Below, one piece after another: positions 34,301-42,849 of a stretch of DNA of 55,162 bases (its first letter is position 1; every line of letters begins with the position of its first letter). Source of the stretch: Truepera sp. bin119 (lineage in GTDB: Bacteria > Deinococcota > Deinococci > Deinococcales > Trueperaceae); NCBI GenBank assembly GCA_002239005.1, contig MPNL01000019.1, forward strand, positions 1-55,162. The letters run 5' to 3'. The notes beneath the pieces are model-generated. The model made no database searches. It had not been told where the DNA came from and saw nothing but the letters and a program-made list of their open reading frames with translations. The translations under genes were made by a program, and so were the position numbers.

Positions 34301-34509
34301 TTGCTCCTCGCGGTGCCTCAGACCCCTCCGGTGCAGGTATTCTCCCCTTGCACACTCGGACATTCTCGAGGCTACTCCGTGTCTTAGTTCGTGCGAGTGC
34401 GAGGGATGCGCGTGGCGGACGTAGCTTAAGAGAAAATGCGATGGTGACCAGCATATACTCGATTTCATTGAGATGAATCCCGACTGTGACGGGTCTTTTT
34501 GAAAGCGCT

Positions 34510-37500
34510 CTACTCTTGCCCAGGCTCGTTGGCTATTATGACTTGGGCACCGACGGCCATCAAGTCGCCATTTCCAATCAACTTATCCATGACATGACAA
34601 ATCCGGTTCCCAGTGTTCTTAGACACGTTCCTAAACCCCAGAAGTCTAGCCGTCTCGGTCGCCGCCTCCTTACGGTCAATCCCGTAGGAGTGCTTCACAA
34701 TCACCTTGAGGGCTTGGGCTATTTCTTCCAGCGCCACCATCTCGATGCTCTTCCCTTGCAGATCCTTCCGGTCGCGTACGACCGGTACGTCCATGTCGGT
34801 GCTCCACAGGAAATCATCCTTTCTTACCACGGCTCTTCGCCGCACTGTGTTGTCGATGGCCCAGTTGAGATTCTGCTTAATTCTGTGGCCGATTCTCGCA
34901 ACGCCCACGGCGTCCGCAATACGGCGCTGCACCTCGCCCACATGCACAGGGCCTTCGACTCGGACAACCTGGATGATCGGGTTGAGCAGGAGAGATAGGG
35001 GAATCTCGTGAGGCTCATAAATAATGTAATGAGTATCTATGCTGGGTCGGGCCAGTTCATATCTCTGGGCGACCAAATCGTTTGTCACCTCCTCATTGTC
35101 AAAACGCTCGATCTGGCATCTATCCCTCTGTTGCAATGGATGACTGCCGGGCTCGGCGACCTTCGCCTGCTCGATGGCCTCGACGGCGCGGTTCAACTCC
35201 CGCTCTGGATTGCGGAACCAGTCAGTGCTCCAAATCCGGTAAAGCCTCCAGTTCAGGTTCCGCAGGTGCTGTTCTCTAAGCCTGTCCCTATCTCTCGCCC
35301 ACCTAGAGCTGTGGTACGAAGCCCCGTCGCATTCGATTCCGAGGATGTATCTGCCAGGATGTTGCGAGTCAACAACTGCAAGGTCTATGAACTTGCCGCC
35401 TGTAGCTACCTCTTCGTGGATGTCGTAGCCAAGGGAACGGAGCTCGGCCGCGACGGCCTTCTGAAACGGTGAGTCTATCTCGCGCCCCGACTCCCCCACT
35501 GCATCCTCAAGGATGCCGGTCTCTGCGTAAGCCAAGAACGTCTTCAGCGCTCGCACGCCGCGGGAACTGGTACGATTTAGGTCAATGTCGGCGGCACGCA
35601 GATTCGTGAAGACGTCGCACCGTAGTTTTGCCCTCGTGATGAGGACGTTCAGACGCCTTTCGCCGCCGTCTGCTGTCAGAGGCCCAAAGTTCATGGCAAC
35701 CTGCCCACTGGCGTCCCGGCCGTAGCCGATGCTTATGAAAATGACATCTCTTTCGTCGCCCTGAATGTTCTCAAGGTTCTTCACGAAGAACGGCTCCTCG
35801 GGATGGTCATTGAAGAACGTCTCACAGGAGGGATCCTGTCGTCGGAGCCTCTCCAACTCGTCTTGGATAGCCTCCCTCTGGGCGGAACTGAAAGCGGTTA
35901 CACCGAGAGTCAATTCTGGACTATACCTGGCATGTTCCATGACATGCATGGCCACTCTGGCGGCCTCTTTTCGATTTGTGCTGCTCCTACCTCGGTCATA
36001 TTGAGTATCTGGGAGGTAGTGATACCTGAGTCCAATATTCTCCCTACTGGAATCGGGGCTTGGGAAGACCACTAGTCCGTTTTCGTAGAACTCCCGGTTC
36101 GATACCGCAATTAAGGACTCGTGCCGGCTCCGGTAGTGCCATCTCAGCATCCTGCCTGGAGCGCCTTGGGCGCGGAACAAGCCCAAGATGCTCTCCATGT
36201 CCGCGACCACGCTGCCATCCTGGTCGTCGTCGGATTGGGTGACGGCATCGAAAAACCTTGTCGGAGGTAGTTGTCTGCTGTCGCCTACGACGACCGACTG
36301 GTCGGCGCGCATAAGGGCACCCAGCGCATCCACCGGCCTCACTTGGCTGGCCTCGTCGAATACCACGAGATCGAAGTCGACGCTGCCAGGGGGCAGATAG
36401 GTTGCTATGGACATCGGACTCATCATGAACACGGGTTTAATGGCCTGGATGGCATTCCCGGCTTCGGCCATCAATCGTCGGATTGGAAGATGCTTGCGTT
36501 TCTTCTCGAACTCCCTTCTCAGAGTTCGCAACTGCCCACCTGCGTTGTGCTTGGGAAGCCCGGCCCAATGGGAATGGGCTACCCTGGAGCGGTTGTGGTC
36601 GAGTGCCAGTTCGTCCATCGAACAGAACTGTCCTATCAACTCTTCGTGGATGTTCCCGGCGAAGTCTCTCAGAGCAGGCCGCTCCCTCAGGGCACGTGAT
36701 AGAATGTACTCATACCACGCTCGGTCCAATACACTTCTCAGATGATGGACCGCTTCTGGCCATTCCTCCCCAAGCTTTACAACTGGTACCAATCCTTCTG
36801 CCTCGGCGACGTCAGCCGCGCTGTTGAACCCCACGAGGTCATGGATACTTTCTATCCCTTTCGACCAATCCATCAGGATGTCGCCCTGTTCCACGAAGGA
36901 CAGGGCCTCCAGCCCTTCTAGCCCCACCTCGCCTCTATCGTCCAGACTGATACTCGTGGAACTCTTGAATCGCCTCGAGTCGTCGATCTCTAAGAAGGAC
37001 TGAAGCGCTTTCAAACACTTGGAGTGAGAGTCCAACGCTACCCTGACTTGACCCAGCAGACCGCTCACTTGCACTGCGTCCATGTCGTCGCGGAGGGACC
37101 TGACGACGCCCAGCGGGATCACACCGCCGTCAACGTCGCGGAACAGGGCAAGCACCCATGCTACGATGCGGTCCACCACCTCCCAATCGGAATCTTCACC
37201 CTGCCACTTTGGTCCCAGCGTAGCCCCGGCAGTCGTGGACAGCCGCTCAAACGTCCGCCGATGCTCCTGCTCCTGTAGTATCGCGTCCACGACCTCCATC
37301 TGCCGCTCGACTCTGCGAGGCGGCTCGGCTCGGCACAGGTTCGAGAGATAGACGTTGGCTTGGCTGAGTTCGATGTTTTCCTTGGACAATTTGGCTAGGA
37401 TGTCCCGTTGCTCTATATAGCGTAGGGAGAGGAATTCGGTTGTACTACCCTCAATACCCATGTCGATGACGGCGTAAAGCTTGGCGACTCGCTCCGCGTG

Positions 37501-40278
37501 GAATTCTGAGGACGTTTTGACTTGGACCAACAGATCACGCAGTTGTGATGCGTCCATGTCGTCACGCAGGGACCTGACGGCATCCAGCGCTATCACGCCG
37601 TTGTCGACATCTCTAAACAAGGTAAGCGCCCACTCTACTATCCTGCTGATGGCCTCCCAATCGGAATCTTCACCCTGCCACTTTGGTCCCAGCGTAGCCC
37701 CGGCAGTCGTGGACAGCCGCTCAAACGTCCGCCGATGCTCCTGCTCCTGTAGTATCGTATCCACGATATCTATCTGGCCCTGAGTGCTCTCGGGCCGGGC
37801 GGTGAGGCACATTTCTGCGAGGTTCTTCTGGGCTCGACGGTATCTTGGGGACAGGAATCGCCAGAACTTGCGTCCGACTGTGGAGAGGGTGTCGTGCGCT
37901 TCTCGCACGTCGGCATACCACGCGCTCTGCTCCAAGATGTCGTCATATCTAGAGTGCAACCTCACCCATGAGTTGCCTGCGTCCACGAGGCGCTTCATTG
38001 TGTCGCGCCGAGAGTGCGTCTCGAATGCGGATAGCCCCACGCCTTGTAGCCTTGTGATGTCGGGGGCGTCCGCCGCGTGTTTCGCAATGCGCATAAGCTC
38101 TCTGGTTTGGGCCGCATTCTCCGGCGGGCTCAATCCTAGGGCGTCGCTGAGCTTGTGAGCCGCTTCCGTCTGTGCTTCCAGCGACCCTAGCGCCGTGTCT
38201 ATCCATTCCTGAGGTATGCTTGGGTTATTGGGCGAGATGTAGAATTGGGGATACACGCGTGATTGGAACTTGCGTCCTACTGTAGACAGAGTGTCGCGCG
38301 TCTTCCGTGCGTCAGCACCCCACGCGCTTGGCTCCAGGATGTCGTCATAGTCGGAATGCAGCTTGACCCATGAGTTGCCAACGTTCACTAGGAGCTTCAT
38401 CGCGTCACGTTGAGAGTGCTGCTCGAATCCAGATAGATCAACTCCCTGGATGTTGGGAACTTCTGCCGCTCGTTCAGCAACGGATATCAAGGCCTGGGTT
38501 TGTGTCGCACCTTCAGGTTGATTCAGCCCCAAGGCGTCAGTGAGGCCGCGTATGTTCCTTTCGAGTATTTCCAACGACTCGACCGCCCTATCGATTCTCT
38601 CCTCCAGGGCCGCTTGATCGCTCGGCAAGAGCATCCGCCGCCTCGACCCCCAGAAGAGGTGACTCTTGGGGACTCCGACTCGTGCAAGCCTAGTCTGCAA
38701 TTTGGAGACGACCTCCAGCTTTGAATCGAAATCGGCGCCAGACCAAGAGTCGATGCCTGCTAATTCCACTCGCTGCAGTGGTGATCCCCCGCGTTCCAGG
38801 TCGCGAATCCGAATGAGCTCACCGTAGGCCCTGTACGGAGTAACTCCAGTGTCACCGACAGAAGAATTGACCGCCTTGGCATACTTGTTCAGCCTGCTCT
38901 GGACGCTGGCAAGCTTTCTGAAATCGTCTTCTATCCCATCGACACTCAGTGGACCCAGTTCCAACGTTTTCTTCAACTCATCTAGGACGGCTCGCTTGGT
39001 CGTCTTGTGACTGTGCAGTTCAAGGCAGGCGACACCCAGGCCGATGGCGTCCATCCGGCGTTTCACTACCTCAAGGGCGGCCATCTTCTCGGAGATAAAC
39101 AGAACCGTCCTACCATTACCTACGGCCTCCGCGATGATGTTCATGATCGTCTGAGACTTGCCTGTTCCTGGCGGGCCCTGGATTACGAGGTTGCGCCCTT
39201 GGTTGACGTCGAATATAGCCAGTGCCTGCGATGAGTCGGCGTCCACGACATGGTGAATGTCCTCCGGGTTCAGATGATCATCCAAATGGTCTTCTTCCTG
39301 AATCTCTGGATCAGGCTCCGCGAATCCCCCTCCGAACAGGCCGCGTATGATGCTGCTTTCGCGGGGGCCGTACCCAGTTCCCTCGGGCCAAGTATCTGGC
39401 TCGAGGTCTCTGTACATGAGGAACTTGCCGAACGAGAAGAAACCGAGCACCACACTCCTGCGGTCTACAGACCAGCGATCCAAGTCTTCAATGCGGGTCG
39501 AAACCTCCGCAAAGTACCCGTCTATGTCGAGGTCTTCATCGTTGGGCAGGCCAGGAATCTCTATACCGAAGTCGTTCCGCACCTTTTCGATGAACGAGAG
39601 ATTGGCCCCCAGCTCCTCGAAGGTGTAACTGATGTAAAATCTGCCCCGGACATCAGACCGGGTTATCTTGACTGGGACCAATACCAGGGGTGCTCTACGC
39701 GTGATGTCGCTAGTATCTGATGCGTACCACTCGACCATGCCGAGGGCAATGAAAAGGGTGTTCACGCCCTGTTCTTGTATCAGGGTGTTTACAGCGTGGT
39801 GGGTCTTGAGAAGGCGAGATTGCAGCTGGCTGGCTGATTCGTTGGTGTGCAGACGGTTATCTGTGTACCGTGGGGCTAGGCCATCCGGGCTACTGTCATC
39901 TTCTTTGGGCTGACCCAACTCGTCGTCTTGGTCTTCATCCGAGATTGTCGTGAGATCAAGGGATACCTGCTTGTCGTCATCCCGGTGGGGCAGGAACGAC
40001 ATCGGGCGAGCTTTATTCACCAAGATGCCGAACACGGCAGATGGAATTTCATCAACGACTTCCACTCCCCTAGACTTGAGCGTGCGGTAGTTCAGCAACG
40101 GATTGCGGAGGCTCAGGTCCAGAAGTTCCGTCCTCGATGCTTCAATCTTTCCGATGATCGAGTCACCTGTGTCCTCGTCGTCGGAGGTTGGTGGGATGTT
40201 GGCATCCGCGCGGTTCGAGCCGCAGGAATCCTCGAATTCCTCGTCGCTCAGCCTGTCATAATCGTCGTCGAGTGTCAT
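34510..40278 (-). CDS. DUF4011-helicase-nuclease-DUF3320 protein, Hhe-type antiviral candidate
   Basis: This is a 1922-residue single protein. The N-terminal DUF4011 region is about residues 40-290 (ELLDLSLRNPLLNYRTLKSR). The superfamily-1 helicase Walker A GPPGTGKS is at 368-375 and motif II, FDEAS, near 1303, followed by GDSRQLPPTRFF. Late motifs are IQGDERDVIFISIGYG and LNVLITRAK. A Vsr/MTES_1575-type nuclease lies near 1600-1700 (KFIDLAVVD, LGIECDGASYHSS, WRLYRIWSTDWF), then a DUF3320-like end. Between Walker A and motif II are about 930 residues with two families of internal repeats. DUF4011-helicase-Vsr proteins (Hhe) are known phage-defence genes, as I recall. The ATG at 40278 starts the frame, which lies just downstream of a tRNA 3' end. 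Confidence 0.85.
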   Translation of the reverse strand: MTLDDDYDRLSDEEFEDSCGSNRADANIPPTSDDEDTGDSIIGKIEASRTELLDLSLRNPLLNYRTLKSRGVEVVDEIPSAVFGILVNKARPMSFLPHRDDDKQVSLDLTTISDEDQDDELGQPKEDDSSPDGLAPRYTDNRLHTNESASQLQSRLLKTHHAVNTLIQEQGVNTLFIALGMVEWYASDTSDITRRAPLVLVPVKITRSDVRGRFYISYTFEELGANLSFIEKVRNDFGIEIPGLPNDEDLDIDGYFAEVSTRIEDLDRWSVDRRSVVLGFFSFGKFLMYRDLEPDTWPEGTGYGPRESSIIRGLFGGGFAEPDPEIQEEDHLDDHLNPEDIHHVVDADSSQALAIFDVNQGRNLVIQGPPGTGKSQTIMNIIAEAVGNGRTVLFISEKMAALEVVKRRMDAIGLGVACLELHSHKTTKRAVLDELKKTLELGPLSVDGIEDDFRKLASVQSRLNKYAKAVNSSVGDTGVTPYRAYGELIRIRDLERGGSPLQRVELAGIDSWSGADFDSKLEVVSKLQTRLARVGVPKSHLFWGSRRRMLLPSDQAALEERIDRAVESLEILERNIRGLTDALGLNQPEGATQTQALISVAERAAEVPNIQGVDLSGFEQHSQRDAMKLLVNVGNSWVKLHSDYDDILEPSAWGADARKTRDTLSTVGRKFQSRVYPQFYISPNNPSIPQEWIDTALGSLEAQTEAAHKLSDALGLSPPENAAQTRELMRIAKHAADAPDITRLQGVGLSAFETHSRRDTMKRLVDAGNSWVRLHSRYDDILEQSAWYADVREAHDTLSTVGRKFWRFLSPRYRRAQKNLAEMCLTARPESTQGQIDIVDTILQEQEHRRTFERLSTTAGATLGPKWQGEDSDWEAISRIVEWALTLFRDVDNGVIALDAVRSLRDDMDASQLRDLLVQVKTSSEFHAERVAKLYAVIDMGIEGSTTEFLSLRYIEQRDILAKLSKENIELSQANVYLSNLCRAEPPRRVERQMEVVDAILQEQEHRRTFERLSTTAGATLGPKWQGEDSDWEVVDRIVAWVLALFRDVDGGVIPLGVVRSLRDDMDAVQVSGLLGQVRVALDSHSKCLKALQSFLEIDDSRRFKSSTSISLDDRGEVGLEGLEALSFVEQGDILMDWSKGIESIHDLVGFNSAADVAEAEGLVPVVKLGEEWPEAVHHLRSVLDRAWYEYILSRALRERPALRDFAGNIHEELIGQFCSMDELALDHNRSRVAHSHWAGLPKHNAGGQLRTLRREFEKKRKHLPIRRLMAEAGNAIQAIKPVFMMSPMSIATYLPPGSVDFDLVVFDEASQVRPVDALGALMRADQSVVVGDSRQLPPTRFFDAVTQSDDDQDGSVVADMESILGLFRAQGAPGRMLRWHYRSRHESLIAVSNREFYENGLVVFPSPDSSRENIGLRYHYLPDTQYDRGRSSTNRKEAARVAMHVMEHARYSPELTLGVTAFSSAQREAIQDELERLRRQDPSCETFFNDHPEEPFFVKNLENIQGDERDVIFISIGYGRDASGQVAMNFGPLTADGGERRLNVLITRAKLRCDVFTNLRAADIDLNRTSSRGVRALKTFLAYAETGILEDAVGESGREIDSPFQKAVAAELRSLGYDIHEEVATGGKFIDLAVVDSQHPGRYILGIECDGASYHSSRWARDRDRLREQHLRNLNWRLYRIWSTDWFRNPERELNRAVEAIEQAKVAEPGSHPLQQRDRCQIERFDNEEVTNDLVAQRYELARPSIDTHYIIYEPHEIPLSLLLNPIIQVVRVEGPVHVGEVQRRIADAVGVARIGHRIKQNLNWAIDNTVRRRAVVRKDDFLWSTDMDVPVVRDRKDLQGKSIEMVALEEIAQALKVIVKHSYGIDRKEAATETARLLGFRNVSKNTGNRICHVMDKLIGNGDLMAVGAQVIIANEPGQE
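37179..37283 (-). repeat. 105-bp perfect internal repeat, copy A
   Basis: This segment of the large helicase gene is base-for-base identical to 37653-37757. The offset is 474 bp, that is 158 codons, so frame is kept. It encodes LQEQEHRRTFERLSTTAGA and the following GPKWQGEDSDWE. Sequence around it is similar but diverged. Confidence 0.95.
37653..37757 (-). repeat. 105-bp perfect internal repeat, copy B
   Basis: Identical partner of 37179-37283 within the same reading frame. Identity breaks at both ends into similar but clearly diverged repeats of the 158-codon unit, which suggests recent gene conversion inside an older duplication. Confidence 0.95.
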
Positions 40279-40440
40279 TCTGTGTACCGTTGATGCTTGG
40301 TGTACTCCCTGCCTTGTATGCGATCCAAATTCTACCGCCCCACTGTCATAAGGCCGGGTGGTTTAAGCTTCCCCCTATGTAGACTCCTCCTGCTGAAGTG
40401 GCTAAGTTCCATCTCCTTACGCCCGTTAGACTGATGACCC

Positions 40441-40460
40441 GAACCTCAACATGAAGGTTC
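40441..40460. other. short intergenic hairpin beside the tRNA gene
   Basis: GAACCT (40441-40446) and AGGTTC (40455-40460) form a 6-bp stem followed on the + strand by TTGATTTTGT. It lies 17 bp beyond the 3' end of the leftward tRNA gene. It may help end the tRNA transcript or be incidental. The rest of 40279-40440 should carry the promoter of the helicase gene; no convincing hexamers are seen. Confidence 0.3.
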
Positions 40461-40476
40461 TTGATTTTGTCCAGTT

Positions 40477-40552
40477 TGGTGGAGCCGAGGGGATTCGAAC
40501 CCCTGACCTCCTGAGTGCGATTCAGGCGCGCTCCCAACTGCGCCACGGCCCC
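40477..40552 (-). tRNA. tRNA-Ala (anticodon CGC)
   Basis: The complementary strand folds as a full cloverleaf. The acceptor is GGGGCCG paired with CGGCTCC (one G-T), the D stem GCGC/GCGC, and the anticodon stem CCTGA/TCAGG around loop ATCGCAC. The T arm is AGGGG-TTCGAAT-CCCCT. Anticodon CGC reads GCG (Ala). The discriminator A and CCA end are encoded (40477-40480). Its 3' end faces the large helicase gene, a common layout for islands inserted at tRNA ends. Confidence 0.93.
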
Positions 40553-40566
40553 GAGTTCGCCACGAG

Positions 40567-40597
40567 AGTCTAGCACAGCTGTTCGGCTGGGTGTCAA
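40567..40597 (-). promoter_or_regulatory. promoter of the tRNA-Ala gene
   Basis: Reading leftward, TTGACA (40592-40597 on the complement) is a perfect -35 box. It is followed after about 19 bp by TAGACT (40567-40572), giving a start a few bases before the tRNA. The spacer is slightly long. The rightward Sel1-repeat gene starts at 40658, so the two promoters share this short gap. Confidence 0.55.
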
Positions 40598-40657
40598 GTT
40601 GGTAACCCGCCGTAGACACTACGGTAGAATGATCTGTTGAGGGGTAGCGAGGCGCAT

Positions 40658-41638
40658 ATGGCTTTAGGGCCGCGGGTGGAGCAACAGTTCGTTGTGGAGG
40701 TGCAGACGCCGGTTACCGGGGCAGAACTGCCGGAGGTGGTCGCCCGCACCTCGAAAGAGCTCGGCATTCCCACGGTGAAACTTGAGCAGCTGCTGTCGCA
40801 GCGACTCAGCCCGATCACGCGCCCGATCAGCCGGGACAATGCGGAGGAGATCGCCGGAGTACTGCGCGACGCAGGGGTTCAGGTTGCGGTCAGGCCTATC
40901 GTGGGGGATCCGGCGCGCACTCGGTCGGCGCGGTGGCCCCAATTCCCGCACCGGGCCTGGGACGGATCAGCCGAGGAGGAGTCGGAACGTGAATGGCTGG
41001 GGCCGGGGTTTGTCCCAGAAGAAGAGGACTTTCCCGTGTCAGGGGTCCGGCCACGGGTGTGGGGCCGGCGGCTGGCCCTGTTGATCGCTCTGGTCGCGCT
41101 CCTCGTAGTGTTGGTAGTGCTGCAGTCCGGTCCGATCCTGGGCAGTGGGGGCGAGCCGGAGGTGGATCCGGTGGTCCAGTACGGGGTGGGGCTGGCTGCC
41201 TACCGGGAGGGCCGCTTCGTGGAGGCCAGGAGGGCGTGGGGGAAGGTCGCAGCCGACGGACACGCGCAGGCGCAGTTCATGCTCGGGTACCTGAGTGAGA
41301 CAGGCCTTGGGGAGCCGTGGAGCGGTGCCAGGGCAGCGGGCTGGTACGCCGCGGCGGCCGAGCAGGGCCACTCTAAAGCTCAGTTCCGGCTGGGCGACCT
41401 CTACGCTCGAGGGGTGGGGGTTCCTCGGAGCGAGGCGGCCGCAGCCTACTGGTTCAGGCAGGCTGCTGAGGCTGGAGAACCGCAGGGGCAGTACAGATTT
41501 GCGCTGGCCCTTATGCACGGTCGCGGGGTGCCTAGGGCTCTCGAACTCTCCCTGCACTGGTTCGCCCGGGCTGCCGAGAATGGGGTTGCGGAGGCTGAAT
41601 CGTACCTCGACCTGTTCGGTCTGCTTCAGATGCCCTGA
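40658..41638 (+). CDS. membrane-anchored Sel1-repeat protein
   Basis: This 326-residue protein starts at ATG 40658 (MALGPRVEQQFVVEVQTPV). Residues 1-80 form a small alpha/beta domain (FVVEVQTPVTGAELPEVVAR, VLRDAGVQVAVRPIVGD) that looks like a ligand- or peptide-binding module. An acidic linker, one membrane helix (LALLIALVALLVVLVVL) and three to four Sel1-like TPR repeats follow (AQAQFMLGYLSETGLG, SKAQFRLGDLYARGVGV, PQGQYRFALALMHGRGV). Sel1 repeats mediate protein contacts. With one membrane helix and no signal cleavage site, the repeats probably face the outside. Confidence 0.8.
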   Translation: MALGPRVEQQFVVEVQTPVTGAELPEVVARTSKELGIPTVKLEQLLSQRLSPITRPISRDNAEEIAGVLRDAGVQVAVRPIVGDPARTRSARWPQFPHRAWDGSAEEESEREWLGPGFVPEEEDFPVSGVRPRVWGRRLALLIALVALLVVLVVLQSGPILGSGGEPEVDPVVQYGVGLAAYREGRFVEARRAWGKVAADGHAQAQFMLGYLSETGLGEPWSGARAAGWYAAAAEQGHSKAQFRLGDLYARGVGVPRSEAAAAYWFRQAAEAGEPQGQYRFALALMHGRGVPRALELSLHWFARAAENGVAEAESYLDLFGLLQMP

Positions 41639-41691
41639 GCTTCGAGCTACTTCGGTAGCCCCAGTCTTCGGTGTGCGATATGGTTGTGGGG

Positions 41692-42180
41692 ATGAGGCAC
41701 CTAAGTTTCTTTCTGGTAGCGGTCATTCTAGCTGCAGCCTATGCGCAGGATACCCCCGTCGAAGTACGGTCCCAGATCTATGTGGTGAGCGAGGTCACGA
41801 CCGATGGTGGGGTCGTTGAGGAGCGGTTCAGTGAGGCGACTAGGGCCCGACCGGGTCAGGTTGTAGAGTACCGCCTGTTCGCCGTCAATGTCGGTGAGAC
41901 TACCCTCCCGGCCGGCCAAGTGCGCATCATCGGTCCGGTGCCGGAGGGAACGACGTTCGTCGAGGGCTCGGCCACCCCCACTTCGGATCGGGTACTAACA
42001 GAGTACTCGGGCGATGAAGGTGTCACCTACTCCGAGCCGCCGGTGCTGGTGACCCGGAACGATGTCCCCGTCCTGGTAGAGGCCGAAGACTACACCGCAG
42101 TTCGCTGGACCCTGCTGATGCCCCTAGAGCCCGGTGCGGAGGAGGTCCTCCGCTACCGCGTTGTTATCATGGACCGGTAG
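41692..42180 (+). CDS. secreted DUF11-like (conserved repeat domain) protein
   Basis: This 162-residue exported protein has the signal RHLSFFLVAVILAAAYA, with a cut before QDT. The mature part is one beta-sandwich of the DUF11/conserved-repeat type, with ARPGQVVEYRLFAVNVGETT, GPVPEGTTFVEGSATPT and LEPGAEEVLRYRVVI. Such domains occur in surface and cell-wall proteins. The ATG at 41692 follows TGTGGGG. The gene is followed by a strong hairpin at 42241. Confidence 0.75.
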   Translation: MRHLSFFLVAVILAAAYAQDTPVEVRSQIYVVSEVTTDGGVVEERFSEATRARPGQVVEYRLFAVNVGETTLPAGQVRIIGPVPEGTTFVEGSATPTSDRVLTEYSGDEGVTYSEPPVLVTRNDVPVLVEAEDYTAVRWTLLMPLEPGAEEVLRYRVVIMDR

Positions 42181-42240
42181 CGGGCTGCCGACCCAGGATC
42201 CGCCTGCGACTGGAGCAGGCCGCCTGCGCTGAAAGTCGAA

Positions 42241-42264
42241 AGGCCGGGGAGGGCATCCCGGCCT
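42241..42264. terminator. hairpin after the DUF11-like gene
   Basis: AGGCCGGG (42241-42248) and CCCGGCCT (42257-42264) form a perfect 8-bp GC stem with an 8-base loop, 60 bp after the stop. No T-run follows, so termination would be inefficient or factor-assisted. Confidence 0.5.
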
Positions 42265-42849
42265 CTCATGGAGGGATCACTTGTCTCTTAGGAGGTGTTG
42301 CTCTGCCCTACCCCCTCACTATAGAGTGGGGCTCTGAGGCCAGAAGTAGGCAGCTATGAGATCTGTGAGTGGAGACGACCTCCGGGTGCCGCCGTGGTGG
42401 AGCGTGCCACTTACCCTGCTCGCCATCCCTAGTCCGGCAGCGGGATCTCGTCTGGAGGCGCCCTCTGGTCCGCGGGAGGCGTAATGTAACCGATCTCTCG
42501 GAATCTCTGACCTAGACATCTCCAGAGCAACGCGGCCGACTAGGCTCCGACTCCCTGCCCGCAGGGTCGTTGGCGGGACCGAGAACCACCCCCGTTTACG
42601 TGAGATCTGCCTCGGAACCCTCCCCACTGGGACCGTGACTGGTCCGTGATCGGTTAGTCTAGTCCGCAACCAAACCAGTTCCTAGGGCCTCTGCTTTGGT
42701 GGACATGTTAGGTGGCAACGGGCTGGCGGCGTGCCGCTCCGCTGGCCCCCGTGGCGCACTGAAGCCCCTATTCTGTGGGGGCTTGAGGGGAGATGTCGCA
42801 GAGTGATGTACAGATGTGCCGTGAGGGCTGCGCGTCCGCTGCGGTTCTG
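42265..42849. other. 585-bp gap without a supported gene
   Basis: Only unconvincing frames are present; the longest, 42319-42669 leftward, is Arg/Ser/Pro-rich and resembles no family. A hairpin with arms AAGCCCC (42762-42768) and GGGGCTT (42778-42784) lies about 70 bp beyond the 3' end of the leftward exporter operon and could end it, although no T-run follows in that direction. Confidence 0.4.

Noticed and set aside
42319-42669. A 116-codon leftward frame in the 42.3-42.8 kb gap
   Set aside because: Low-complexity basic composition, no ribosome-binding site, and no motif; probably chance in GC-rich DNA.
42265-42849. Possible T-box or other riboswitch in the long gap beside the exporter operon
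   Set aside because: A GGGTGCCGCCGTGG stretch superficially resembles a T-box antiterminator motif, but the conserved bases do not match and the gap is downstream, not upstream, of the exporter genes.
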